Of a stretch of DNA of 64,000 nt, positions 51,675-63,261 are shown one piece after another; position 1 is the first letter of the stretch, and the number at the start of each line of letters is the position of its first letter. The translations under genes were made by a program, and so were the position numbers. The notes under the pieces were generated by a model, which searched no databases, was not told the DNA's origin, and saw only the letters and a list, made by a program, of their open reading frames with translations. Source of the DNA: Seminavis robusta (lineage: Eukaryota > Bacillariophyta > Bacillariophyceae > Naviculales > Naviculaceae); contig CAICTM010000475.1 of assembly GCA_903772945.1 (NCBI GenBank), forward strand, positions 1-64,000. Reading direction: 5' to 3'.

Positions 51675-54600
51675 ATGTCGTTGGAGGGCTGTATGGATAC
51701 GAATGGTGCTGATGGTCCAACGTTAACGGATGGGGTCGCATCGTCAACAGGAGTGGAGTCTCAAGACGAACCGTATTTCAAAGAGTTAGCCTCTCCTCCT
51801 GAAGCCGCAACTCCAGAAGCAGTGGTCGAACAAAAGCAAGGGAAAGAGCCAGTAGATAGCTCGGCCGCGGATCTACCATCAGAGGAGACTTCCTCGGCTG
51901 ATCCGCCTACCACAACTGCATTTGAGAATGGCCACGTGGAAGGAAGCGAAACCCGTGGGAAAGACTCGGAAGATGACACGAGGGAAGCAGTAGTATTATC
52001 AAACTCAACAACAACAACTGAGGAGGATACGGGTTCTGCTAGCCCCGCCGAAGGAGCCGATCCAGAAGGCGTGTCAGAGGACGAGCCTGAGCCTCTGAAA
52101 GAACAAGCAGCCACTACCGAAACAATCGACGCTCCCCCCTCGGTCAACAACGGGAACCACCACACTGAAGCTGACGATTCGCAGGTTGTAGAATCTACAG
52201 ACACAGTCAAGAGTACAGATCCTCCAACAGCTAACAACAGCCCAGGCGAGGAATTTGCTGCAAATGTAGAGCAGGAGGCTGAATCTACGATTCCACCTCC
52301 TCCTCCCGACATTGACCCATCAGAAACAGTCAATGGCAGCGGGCAGTCAGTGGAACTGGCAGTGGATGAACCTACAATAGATGAAGCCAGCGAGAATGGT
52401 CTAAAAGAAGCTGTCGATGCTCCCGCGAAGGGACCTGTTGATCCCGTGCCGGAGGCCCCTCCGAGCCCTCCAATCAGACCGGTTGATGCCAGCCCTGAAG
52501 TAACGTTGCGTAAGGTAGCGTCGGAAGCAGCGTCTGAGGACTTTGACGAAAAGAAGGACACGTCACCATCCGAGAACGCATTTGACAAAACGAATCTCTT
52601 GAAGCCAACCGAACAAGAAGAAGAAAAGGTTCTAGTTGTTGAGACGGTATCGACTCCTACAAACGAGCAGGAATATCAAGAAATCACCCCGACTGCAAGC
52701 AACAATAATGACGGTTGGGAAAGTGTGGGGACTGAAGCCACTGCGACCGAAGAAGCAGCTTGCAAAAGGCCGATGGACGCTAGTGGCAGATGTTCTGTGG
52801 ATCTGCAATCGAAACACGATGCTGCAAAAATTGAAGATCCTCCTGATCACGACAACGCTGCAAAACCGCCCACCCTGGCTGAAATCAAAGAAGCACTGGG
52901 CGAAGAATCAAGCTCCAGTGCTGCACCAGCTCTCGAGCCGATGGAGACAAAGCATATCGATGTTGCGTTCGAAGCCTTACCAACGCCCTTGGCTTCGTCC
53001 TCAAGGAGACAGAGTGAGGCGGCAAACAAGCTTGCTGCAGATATCGCCTCTGACCAGCAGCAAGGATTGTCACCGGATCTCCTTGCCAACAAGGACAAGG
53101 AAGGGTTCGGACTTTTGGCAAGGGGCGAGTCGTTCAAAAGTCAGGGGTTGCGCAAACAGCAACAGCAACAACAACAAACACAGCCAATACTGCAACAAAA
53201 CGTTATTGATTACACAATCAACAGCAGTCAACATCGAGTTCCACAAGAGCCAGATGCCGTTCATCGAAGGAATGATAGCGCCGTAGCTTCGCTATCGAGA
53301 AGCAACTCAGGCCGTGGCGCAATGTTAAACAACGACGGTCACCATCTGGTCTCGCTAGACGACAATTCTGGTCGACCCATGGAAGATAATTCCTGGAGGC
53401 CGTCTCATGTAAACGTGTCATATCCTCACAGCCCCCAAGGACTGCCCCCTCCTCTGGCCATGGCACCTGCTGGATCATACATGGTGATGTCTCAGCATCA
53501 GCAAATTCAACCGCCTCATGCTTTCATGCCACCGCCTCCGGCCCCCGCTATGATGCATCCCCAGGTATCAGCACCTGCCATGATGCATCCCCAAACGTCG
53601 TACCATCAACAACAATTGCATCAACAGCAATTGCTAGGTAGACCAACTTTTGGATACCCTGGTGGAGTTACAGCTATTCCGCCAATGCCAACACCGCCAG
53701 CTCCAAGCGCACCCGCTGGAAAGCGGAAAATTAAACTCAAACTCCAAGAAGAAATATTGGCGAGACCGACGGGACATGCTCGAAGAGGCAGCTTCTTCTT
53801 TGCGCGCTCCACCAGGAAACTGATGTCATCGGCGCCATTACTGGAGGGTGAAATACACAGAAATGAATTGAATCGAGGCACTATAACGGTGTCCTGGTAC
53901 GAAGGAACATCCACAAACGAGCTCCAGGAGCATGTTAATCGTAGTATGACGAGGAAACTCAAGCTGGAACCTGGTCACACACTGGAGGATATACGGATTC
54001 TTGATACGGCTATGGATCCACCAGAAGGCGAGTTTGGCTAATCTTTGTGAAAACTATTATGTACTTGTACCGAGGCTAACTGGTGTTCTACTTTTGCGTT
54101 CTTCTTTCGTCTTCTTTCGCAGAGATCGTCCTGAGTCCATACATTCCCAGCGGGTCGGAGTTTGTCGTGAGATACAAGGTGCAGCAAGAAAGTGGTCGGA
54201 AAACTCCACCGAAATTCTATGGACCTCCTGATTCACCTTCGGCGGCTCCAAGCCCGTTTCCGTCGAGTGGTAATCTGGGGTCACTCGACACATCTCAATT
54301 GGCTCTCCTTCGAAAGCAACTTGACGCAGTGCAAGACGGTGAATCGCGAAAGAATGGAAAACACTATCGAAGCAGACTTGCTCGCAACCAGGTCTCTCCT
54401 TTGAAGCTCGATGCCAAGGATGGCTCTCACAAAAGGGGCGAGACTTCTCCCAAGGAGAACAGGAGTGCTCATGAATCCGACGGCAGTGACAATGACAACG
54501 ACAACGAAAGCGAGACCAACACGCTGCAGCCTGAGAGCTCAGTAGACGCCAAATTGCGACAGATTACAGAGCTCCTGTTATTGGACAAACAGCGCGACCA

Positions 54601-55165
54601 ACGGTACCGGTATCCACAAGTGGAGAAGAAACAAGTGGTCTTTGTTTTAGCCAATTACTTTGTCCTCTTTGTTGCCTTGATCACAATCTCTGCAGAAATC
54701 CAAGCAAGGGCACCCCAGTGGCTCTCGTGGGTAGAAAGTCAGCTTGAGAACGTTCACAATTGCTCTGCAGACCAGGAAGCCTTGTACAAGTGCATTTCCA
54801 ACGGAGAATTCGCTGGACTTTTTGCAACTCTAATCCTGTGGTTGAGTCGATCTGCGACAACAAAGCGACTTTTCTTGTTTGGATTTGATTCACCACAAAA
54901 GCTTTGGACAGTCTTCTACGAATCATTGGTTGGTGCCTTTTGTTGGGGCGTCAGCTATATGCTCATTCGTCGCGGAATGAACCCTGACACGAGACCGCAG
55001 TTTCTTCAAAAATACTGGAAGGATGCCGTCTACGGGAGTCTTGCTGGCTTCAATGCCACTTTCATGAAGCAGGTTCTGAAGAACTTGATCCCCCAAGAAG
55101 CCGTGGAAGAGGCATTCAACGACCGACAGCTGAAAATCCTGAGTTGGTTGCCAAACTTTGCATGA
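51675..55165 (+). CDS. large acidic disordered protein with C-terminal membrane domain, two exons
   Basis: From ATG 51675 the protein has about 1,130 residues. Exon 1 is 51675-54027 and exon 2 is 54123-55165. The only frame-keeping intron has a GC donor (GAAG/GCGAGT) and a normal TTTCGCAG acceptor, phase 1, 95 nt. Residues 1-480 are Glu/Ser/Pro/Thr-rich without a fold. A Gln run near 492 and a Pro/Met/His-rich stretch (to about 680) follow. A short beta-rich region around the intron (GTITVSWYEGTSTNELQEHV...EEIVLSPYIPSGSEFVVRYKV) looks folded. After a charged linker there is a membrane helix (FVLANYFVLFVALITIS, about 955-975) and a further hydrophobic C-terminal region (LVGAFCWGVSYMLI). I do not recognise the family. 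The start could lie in an upstream exon. Confidence 0.7.
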
Positions 55166-55553
55166 GAATGCGAAAGAGGTCTGGCAATTCACAAGTGAGA
55201 ACAGAATGATAGAAATATCAAGAGCAGCGAGACGATAGCACACGTAGTTTTACCGTGCTGCTCTTGGTTAACCAATAGAATCATTGCTACATTTTACTTT
55301 GCAAGTGCTATTTGACGCATTAGGGAACCCTGATAGCATGCTTGCCCTGACACGAGTCAAGTCACTAGCAGCCTTTAGTTCTTTTGCTGGCGAATGATTC
55401 AATCCTCGTGCTAACGAGCAAGTCGGTGCAAAAGTCGACCTATGATATGATCCAGTGACTTGCCATCAAGAGATTCCTTTTCTATATTATTTACTCATGA
55501 AATAGATTTCGTGATGCACCCTCCATCCAGGGTTGAAGTAAGTGGTGCTTCAC
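55166..55553. other. convergent intergenic region
   Basis: The 3' ends of two convergent genes face each other here. No other feature seen. Confidence 0.5.
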
Positions 55554-58362
55554 TTAGCTGCTGCTGCCTCGGCGGCTTCTGCGGAACAAACGCCCCAGCA
55601 TACTACCGCGACGAGGGCTGGCGCCATTGGTACTGCTTCTTCGGGAAGAGGAATCACTGGCACTGCTGTGCCGGCTAGGCGAGGCACCGTGAGGGTCGCC
55701 ACGCCCTGATGTCTGGGTACTGGGTCTGGTCGGGGTGCCGCCCAAGCGTGACAAAAAGTCGTTGTCGAGTACCGTCGCACCATCGTCCCTTCCTCCTCGT
55801 GTATTGTTGTCTGGGCTTCCACTGGGATCCAATGGTTCGGGTGATTCACTGTACAAATCTGAGAAGAGTCCAAGGTCATCATCTTCCTCTGCCGACGCAG
55901 GCGTTCGAAGCCGCAACAACGAATTAGCTCCACTGCCACGGCGTTCGCGAGTTGGAGACAATGAGTTGCGTGTGCCTGCAATCGTGCCGGTGGTGGCATT
56001 ACCAAGGGTAGCAAATCCCAAACCGCCAGGACCACCGGCGGCGCCTCCTGTGACTCCGCCAATCGCTGTGGGGGGCATTCCAGGAGCCGTCACTACTGCG
56101 TGGATGTGAATGTCTATCCCTGCACCGCCATTTCCCCCTCCATTTCCTCCACGGTCCCGTAGCAACCGTCCAAGACCCAAAACATTACTGGCATCGTCAT
56201 TGTTGCTGTTGTTATTGTCTGCATCGCCAACTCCTGACGAAGACCCACCGCCTCCAGCATTCAAGCCCAAAGACGCCGCTGCCAAGTAGGCTCCCAAAAG
56301 CCCAGCGACATCATCATTTGGGGTTCGGCTGCGAGGACCGCTCCGAACTTCACCACGCGTAGTGTTGACCACTCCAGTCGCAAAGTCGACATAGTCCGGA
56401 TCCACTGGCCAAGTTTGAATCGTATTGGATGGCGATGCACCGTCGTTTTCCTCCGAAGAAGCATTGTTGGTTTGACGGTTTCGGTCGCGGCTCAAAAGCG
56501 ACAGCAATCCTCCCAACGTACTCGGGTTGTCTTCCGATGCCGCTGCTGGCGCCACAACGGCTTCTGCCGTGGAAATGCTCTCTTCCGTGTCATTGTCTGG
56601 TGTGGGTGACGAATTAGCGAGCGCTGCCACATGCGGAGCGGCATCAATGAGAGTTCGACCCAACCGATCCAAGAGTGGCGCCAGCAATTGCAATTGACGG
56701 CGTCGCAGCCGAGGCTCGTTGTGATGCGTATTGGACGACGAAGATAATTCCGCTGCCGCTGCGTTTTCCTCGTTTGCGTCTTCCGCTTCGAGCGGTGGGA
56801 GATCCTCTAGTTCATCATCGTCATTGTCATCGCTATCCAGCACGCCTGTTCCAGTGGTAGTATTGGTAGTGTTGTTGGATCGCATCGCCCAGGGCAAATC
56901 ATCTTGACGATCTGGCGTGAGCTGTGCCGATTCTTCGGCCGCTACGACCGACAGTAGATCATTAATGGCGGCGACTGCTCTTGAGAGTTCTGGCAAAATG
57001 GCTGGCCGCTCTAGAGTGTTGTCCGTGTCCACAATGTGAGTTGAAGGGGACTCATTGAACGAAGACTGAGTTGTGGGAGAAGAATGGTTGGCCTGATAAT
57101 CCATGCATGGAAAATTTCCAAAAATTAGTGACAAAATTTCCATCAACGCAATACAATACAAAAACACAACATAATTCTCAAAAGAAAAAACGTACCATAC
57201 TCGGATGACGGGTGCGAGTTCGAAAGGGACGAATGCGCTCGGAATCCGACCGGACCCACTCATCCCAACGGTGGGGCCAACCATTGTAATGAATTAGTAA
57301 GAGCTGCACGCCCCCATTGGTCCTCCTTCGTCGAAATCCCGCCAATTCACCTCCCTCATCATCGGAATCACCCTCATCGCAGGGTTCCAGCAAGAGACGT
57401 CTACGGCCGTCCAAATCTCCCGCACTGACGGCAGGGTCCGTGGCGGGTTCCAAAATTGGAATATTTCCGGCATCGCCTTGATCATTTTCCTCTTTGGCTG
57501 GTAAAATTTCATCCGGAGTCATAATATCGACAACGGTTGCTTCTAGCCATTGGTTGACCGTGTCTCGCACATCAATCCACTGTCCGCGATACCAGCGGCG
57601 ATTGGCATCTAGTGGTGACATCATATCATGCGTTTCCGAAACTTGTGCATGAGGGAGCATTGTATGAATTGTCATGAGTCCCTGACGCACAGGTTCGAGC
57701 GTCCCAGGGTCGGGTGATTGCAAGTCCTCTGCGGTAAGACGATAGTGAGGTCGACGGCTGCGTCCCAAACGTCCTCCTCTCCAGCCCAGACGGTTTCGGC
57801 CAGTGCTAGTTGCGGCGGTTGCATCGTTCGTGTCTCCATCATCCAATCCACCCAAGCCAATCAACGCGGCCAACAGCGACGCGGTGCCATTCCCTGATAA
57901 ACTCTCGTCACGGTCCAATGTGGATGACCCAGTGGTTGTGGCTGTCGTCGCTGACGTGCTGCTGCTGTTGTTGTTGTTGGCATTCTCACTTTGCGGCGTC
58001 TCTTTTCGCTTGACGAGATGAATGGTGTGTCCATCGCCCAATCCGACAATGTCCTTGACTTTGGGTTGTTCATCGGGATCCACCTTGAGTCTTGCAGTAG
58101 TCTCTTCACTATTATTCTGCTCCTCCAAATTTTCAATCAATCGTCCTCGATAAATCAAGCGCTGTTGCGACGCTTTCAAGCCAGTGATCTCTTCAATCTG
58201 ATCGTACAACTTGTGAAGCGTATCCTCGGGAGACACAGTCACTGTAAAATTCTTTTCCGCCTCACTGTCATGTCCTCCTGTCGTGCACTCTTTCAGCGTG
58301 CTCCCAATCGCCTTGACCGACAACGACCAAGAGGTCTCGTCACTGCCCACTGCCGCAGCCAT
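55554..58362 (-). CDS. ubiquitin-like plus chromo-barrel/Tudor-knot-like protein, two exons
   Basis: The protein has 901 residues. Exon 1 is 58362-57196 and exon 2 is 57092-55554 (103-nt GTACGT...TATCAG intron, phase 0). Residues 12-118 form a ubiquitin-like domain (FTVTVSPEDTLHKLYDQIEE, QQRLIYRGRLIENLEEQ, HTIHLVKR). An Asn/Ser/Thr linker follows. Residues about 256-378 begin with RRWYRGQWIDVRDTVNQWLEATVVDI and end with HYNGWPHRWDEWV, the signature of chromo-barrel/Tudor-knot folds (as in MOF/MSL3-type proteins), but with a 70-residue acidic insertion between the strands. Exon 2 is a long low-complexity region (Asp/Glu, Gly/Asn, Ser/Arg) ending in RRGSMLGRLFRRSRRG. The barrel suggests a chromatin or RNA link; the ubiquitin-like part suggests a proteasome or chaperone link. 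The role is not known. Confidence 0.75.
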
Positions 58363-58989
58363 GCTTGTTTGTTATTGTTGTTGGATGATGATATGGTATA
58401 CTATGTTCTATTGGCTTGCCTGGCCGGGTTGTTGCAATGGTGCAGGCAGTGCTGGGGTTTAGTCGCCTCGATCAACAAGTGACTGGTGCTTTGTGTTGGG
58501 AGGGCCTGGATAATTCTTATTTGCAGCCTGTGACGCTGTGACCCGCTCAAAAAATGGAAAAATGGAAGTCTTGGACTTATTCCGCATTCCGCGAGCCCTC
58601 CGATCGTTCCCGGACCTCCAAGGAAACATTTCCCAAGAGGTGCCTGGGCAAGCTAAGAGTAACTCTTGCCTCCCAAAACATACCGTTACCGGTGCAACTA
58701 TTAATAAGAGTAAGCTATCTACTGCTGAGTAGGCACAACTAAGAGTAAGCTATCAAGACAATGTTGCACAAAAAGTAGGAAAGGTCTTCTTTTGGGCGGC
58801 CAGAAGAAACGGAGTGGCCGAGTACCTTGACACACCTCTACATCAGGTGATGGCAAGTGCAGAATACCGGTACCTGGTAGCATGATTACTTCAGCATTGC
58901 CAGCTAATCGTCACCCGAAATTCTACAACGTCAGATGCCTACCGTAATGAATAAACTACTAGCTAGTTCTATGAAGACCAGTACTTTCA
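58363..58989. other. intergenic, 5' of the ubiquitin-like gene and 3' of the TLC gene
   Basis: No gene supported. The word AGAGTAA(C/G)CTATC/TCTTGCC occurs around 58655-58760 (AACTAAGAGTAAGCTATC twice). The rest has nothing recognisable. Confidence 0.4.
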
Positions 58990-60095
58990 TTATGCATCCC
59001 CCGCAAGAATATTCCGCACCGCGTCGAGTATGATACCAAACCAATACAGCTGTAAAAGTCCCAAGGGTACATTCAGAAAGAGGAATATGTACAAGACGTA
59101 GTTCTTGCCCGGACGTAACGCGTCCGAGCTGCCTTTGGTTACCACATGATAGCAATCCTGCCACAGGAGCAGACTGACTTTCCACCATAACACTACGCGA
59201 TAGACGGTAAAGGAGGCGGCAAAGAGGGGACCACACAGGCCCGAAATAGTATCAAACGTTGTTTCTGGCTCGGGAGGAAAGAATTTTGCCAGATCGATCA
59301 GCACCAAAAAGAGACTGCTAAACTCGGTGACACCCAAAAAGAAGACTTTTGGAACAAAAAGTAAGTAGTAGCGGGACACGAGGTGAGTACCAAGGCCAAG
59401 AGTTTCCCTTCAATTCAAGCAGCTTGATTGATCCCTACTCACCTCCATAATAGTGCAGCATCTGGAACAAAGGAATGGCAAACCACAAAGAGAAGGTTCA
59501 GTTAGGACAATGCATGATGGCATTATTTGTACTCCTCTCTGCTACGGTACTCTTATACTCTTCATTTGCATACCTGATGTTGCAATGACATAAAGCATAC
59601 AACACTGGCTGCTGTATGGTGCCCCAACATCAAAGGCGTTCGATGCTCGGGAATGAGCAGCGAGATGAAGAAATCCCAAAACTGAAAGGAAAAGTTGATG
59701 GCCGCCAGTTGCTCACTTTCGGGTAGATAACCAAAGAGTCTTCCTTCCGGAGTGGCTGGCAGGGCCGTATGAACTCTCTTGCTGACGTGCCAGGTATAAA
59801 ATCCCAGTACTCCACAGAAGGAAATGGCAATTCCACTGGAAATTTGAAACGCAAAGAGGTCGGATCGAGAGCAGGGTGTCTCTGATGATGTGCAATACTC
59901 GGGGGATGGCTTGAAAGACCCAAGAACCGAGTCGGAATCGAGGTATCCAAAGTAAATTGCCGCATAAACTGCTGTCAAACAACCAAAATAGCCAGCAATG
60001 CTGGGGCCCATTTTGGAAAAGCCAGAGGGTATCTGTGGTGGTACTTCATTACTGTGGGAATGTTTCGTGACGGTCTTGGTTGTAGTGACCGACAT
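58990..60095 (-). CDS. TLC-domain membrane protein, three exons with a 19-nt exon
   Basis: The protein has 298 residues. Exons are 60095-59574, 59461-59443 (19 nt) and 59345-58990; introns are 112 and 97 nt and the joined length is a multiple of three. The microexon ATGCTGCACTATTATGGAG joins LQHQ to V-FFLGVTEFSS, giving LQHQMLHYYGVFFLGVTEFSS. Several membrane helices are visible. The TLC (TRAM/LAG1/CLN8) signature is present: FSFQFWDFFISLLIPEHRTPLMLGHHTAASVV and FFLGVTEFSSLFLVLIDL, with the His pair. TLC proteins act in the ER or other membranes on lipids (ceramide synthases, TLCD proteins). The length is nearer to TLCD-type than to ceramide synthases, and there is no homeobox-like region. 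Divergent from the plastid gene at 60457. Confidence 0.8.
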
Positions 60096-60456
60096 GGTGG
60101 TATCTGCTGTCTTGTAATACTATTGCTCCACTGTTGGGTTGAATGCAACTCTTCCACCAAGAAACAATGCCACTCTGCTGCCAAAAGTGTGACGAACAAT
60201 TGAATCAATGTCTCTGTTTTGCAGCTATCGATTGGTTTGGTGTCAAGAGGCTGTCAAGGAATAATCATTGGCTGTCTTTTATCGGTTTCATGCCAAAGTT
60301 CCAAAGTTGCCGAAGAATATGTAGTCATTTCTTCATTCGTGCATGAACGTTCAAGAGGAACGCGTACGTGGTCAACTCTGCTGCTGTTTCTCAAAATTGC
60401 CACCATGGCGTTGGTCGACCTTCTTTGTCGCCAAAGTAAAACGCAATGGGTCGAAG
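60096..60456. promoter_or_regulatory. divergent intergenic region, TLC and DUF2358 genes
   Basis: 361 bp separate the two divergent start codons. In-frame codons run upstream of 60457, so the plastid gene's start could be earlier (60343), but the signal peptide fits 60457 or 60460. No specific site is recognised. Confidence 0.4.
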
Positions 60457-61657
60457 ATGATGATCTCCTTGACAAGCTTCCTTTCGACGGCACTGGTCCT
60501 CTTGGTCTTCCTGGGCTCGACTTGGTCTTTTCAGCTTGGTGTTCCCACGAGTGTGTTGACCAAAAGATGTCAGCGAGGTACATGTATCACCCAACAAGAA
60601 AATTTGGTATCGACGAGCCTCGCGATGGCAAAGGGAGGTGAGGAAACTTACCAAAACAAGGTTGCCGAAGTGTTGTCAAACTTTTTGCCCAATGGTGGTG
60701 GAAGCAATGGTGGAAAGGAGGAAGATCCATTGGCATCGATTGATTTTGATGCCCCCAAACTCCAGCCTGGACTTTCGCTAGAAGCATTGGCGGATGGTCT
60801 GGATAATGATTTGCTCGACTTGGAATGGTTTGTGACCGGCAAAGTCAACCCCATTTATTTTGCAGATAGTTTTCAGTTCCGGGATCCTGATGTGAGTGTC
60901 GACGGCATTGAAGGTAGGTAAAGAATCCATGGAGCGTTGCTGCTGAGAGCTGCGAGGCTACAATACCTTACCGGCACAGACAAGATGTTTCAAACAACAA
61001 AACTTTACTATTGCCAGGAAGATATCTGTTTTTCTAACAATAATTTGTGGTTGATATATATTCAATCATTCATTTTGATCAGAATACGCTCGAGGCGTCA
61101 ACAAACTCTTTGATCAAGAAGTTTCCCGCGCCGAGATTATCAGCACCGTTGTCAACACAACGGTACCCAACACCCTTACTTGCACATGGCGATTGAGCGG
61201 AGCGGTCAAGATTGGTCCCGGAGTCACCATCAAGCCCTATGTGGTGTACACGGATTTCACAGTGGATCCTGCGACGGGTCTGATTGTGTTTCAAGAGGAT
61301 CGCTTCTCCATTCCAGGTACGTGAGCGTGTGTGTGTATGTTGCTGTTTGTGGAAGCGTTCGATTCGAACGAGCAAGTGACGACGACAACGATGGAAAACA
61401 CAAAGCATTGTTGGATCACACTCACTCTGCATTGCTGTGCGACTGGGCCACTGACTGTATTTGTGTGTTCAATGGATGATCGATGGAACTGTTTCGCTCG
61501 CGTCCGTACAGGTTGGGATATTTTGTTGAGTGCTTTCTTCCCCTTTTTGATTGGCAAACTGACGTCGCCACCAGCACCAGAAGTTCCTCCACGAGTCCCC
61601 AAGGACGTTGCACAGGGGAGTGTCCAGGAGGACAAGCCTTCGTGGTGGCCTTTCTAA
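60457..61657 (+). CDS. plastid-targeted DUF2358/NTF2-like protein, three exons
   Basis: The protein has 278 residues. Exons are 60457-60913, 61083-61316 and 61512-61657; both introns are phase 1 (169 and 195 nt) with GTAGGT/GTACGT donors and CAG acceptors. The N-terminus is a signal peptide (MMISLTSFLSTALVLLVFLGSTWSFQLG) with a Ser-Phe cleavage context typical of diatom plastid presequences (ASAFAP-like), followed by a Ser/Thr/Arg transit-like stretch. The main domain (about 130-245) has LDLEWFVTGKVNPIYFADSFQFRDPD, EYARGVNKLFD and YVVYTDFTVDPATGLIVFQEDRFSIPGWD. It fits the plastid DUF2358 family, a SnoaL/NTF2-like cone fold. The molecular function is unknown. The C-terminus is Pro-rich and ends in WWPF. 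Confidence 0.75.
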
Positions 61658-61966
61658 CTGAGCCAGGCAAAACAAGCAGTACCTACTAGATGATGCGCCG
61701 CTACTTCAATTACGATGCTCACCCGAGTAGTTTCTATAAATATATCAGACCTATCACTTTGTTACAAGGTGCATCTTTGATTTCTACAACGAGCATTGTG
61801 CCTTTCCATTTTCCTTGCGGGTAGCTCGACCATTCTATCGACCACTAGCCGCAATACTAAACATGGAGAGACCATGCCTCGTCTTTTTTGCAGCGTTCAT
61901 TATTGTTTTGGTTGTCGTAGTTTTGCGTTGTGTTTCATCATCATGGTAGAGTCGAGTGAAGTCAAC
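61658..61966. other. convergent intergenic region
   Basis: The 3' ends of the DUF2358 and Ubc13 genes face each other. No other feature seen. Confidence 0.5.
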
Positions 61967-62829
61967 CTAGCACGACTTTTTTGGCATGGATGCCGTGGCA
62001 CTGGCAGCAGTAGTGCCGCCTTTCATGGCAAAACTCTCGGTAAATTCCCGGGCCCGTCGAATCGCTTCGGCTTCATTCTTTTTCCAGACTTCGGCGACGG
62101 TGTTGTCGAGGGGATCATCTGGATTGGGTGCACTCAATAGAGCTTGGATACTGAGCAAGACGGTTCGAATTTGCAAAGCAGGGCTCCATTTGTCCTTCAA
62201 AATGTCCAAGCAGATTCGCCCCAGTTTGTCCACGTTGGGATGGTATATTTTGGTCAAGAAGCGGACTTTGGGAGGTGCCATTGGGTAGTCCGCTGGCAAG
62301 AATAGTTCCAATTGGAAGACACCTCGTTCATAGGGAGAATCGGCTGGACCTTCGATGGCCACTGCGAAATATCGTAAATTATCTTGGTACGGAGTTGCGC
62401 TGATTCCAGCCACGGGTTCTGCAATCAGACGTTGTGTCTCCTGCAATGAGCAATCGAAATGAGTTGTATATGAACGAATAGATGATGTTGTCGAATGAGG
62501 AGATGTCCGGGTGAAGGAGGCGATGGTCTCAACGAAGAAAAGCACGAGCGTTCCGTGACAATCCCAAACACACGTCACATCATGGCTTCATGCAGAAAAA
62601 CATCATGGCTTCCATACAGACAAAACATCCGACAGAGAGACGGCTCCTTCGGCCTACACACATCCAACAAAGCAAGAGTCCAAGAGAGGTCACTTCTCCC
62701 GATCCCTTGGTCATGCCGAAGCCTCACGTTTGTTTGTCACGCCGTCTATAGCCAGCATCTTCCTTTAGGAGCCAAAGCGACACAACTCACCTTGACAATT
62801 CTTCGCGGAAGACCGTCACTGCTCGCCAT
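61967..62829 (-). CDS. UBC13: ubiquitin-conjugating enzyme E2, Ubc13/UBE2N type, two exons
   Basis: The protein has 170 residues. Exon 1 is 62829-62791 (13 codons) and exon 2 is 62440-61967, with a 350-nt intron (GTGAGT...TTGCAG, phase 0). It begins [22 protein letters not shown] and keeps the core almost unchanged from animals and yeast: [20 protein letters not shown] and [20 protein letters not shown]. The active-site Cys is residue 90. Ubc13 pairs with a UEV protein (Mms2/Uev1) to build Lys63-linked ubiquitin chains in DNA damage tolerance and signalling; the partner is not in this window. After the usual end there is an extra tail of about 16 residues ([16 protein letters not shown]). The intron is the longest among those assigned here. 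Confidence 0.93.
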
Positions 62830-63261
62830 TGTGTCCTATTCTACTACTGTGGCTTATAACCGTCGAAGCCGTCCTATGAAGATGACAGCCGATGAAGAGG
62901 GTTCCTGCGTTGAGATGGCGCTGGTTTGCGTTCGGTCTATCTCTTCTCTCAAGCCAACACCATGGCGGCTGCACGGCACTCGTGACAATGTCTGGCTTTT
63001 GTCCTCGAAGACTGCTTACGATTGATTAGGGACTCAGATTGCCCACGAACCAACGAATCATTCCTCATTTTTCTCTCCCACCACCCAAGCCATGAGCAAC
63101 GGCAAAAGACTAGCTTACCTGTTATAATTTTCAACTCTCCTGTTTACAATCCACACTGATACAGCTTAAAAAATCGAGCGAGTGATCAGTAAAGGACTTC
63201 CTCTGATATCCCTTGAGCGAGATCAAGATCATCCAAATTTATTTGCAGTAATCAAAAAATA
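62830..63261. promoter_or_regulatory. divergent intergenic region, Ubc13 and small membrane protein
   Basis: About 430 bp between divergent starts. An overlapping plus-strand open frame (62495-63025) crosses the Ubc13 intron and first exon and is not supported. No specific site recognised. Confidence 0.4.

Noticed and set aside
51761-52588. 275-codon Ser-rich minus-strand open frame
   Set aside because: Antisense to the acidic repeat-like region of the gene at 51675; composition mirrors the sense strand.
62495-63025. 176-codon plus-strand open frame
   Set aside because: It overlaps the Ubc13 intron and first exon on the opposite strand and has no recognisable content.
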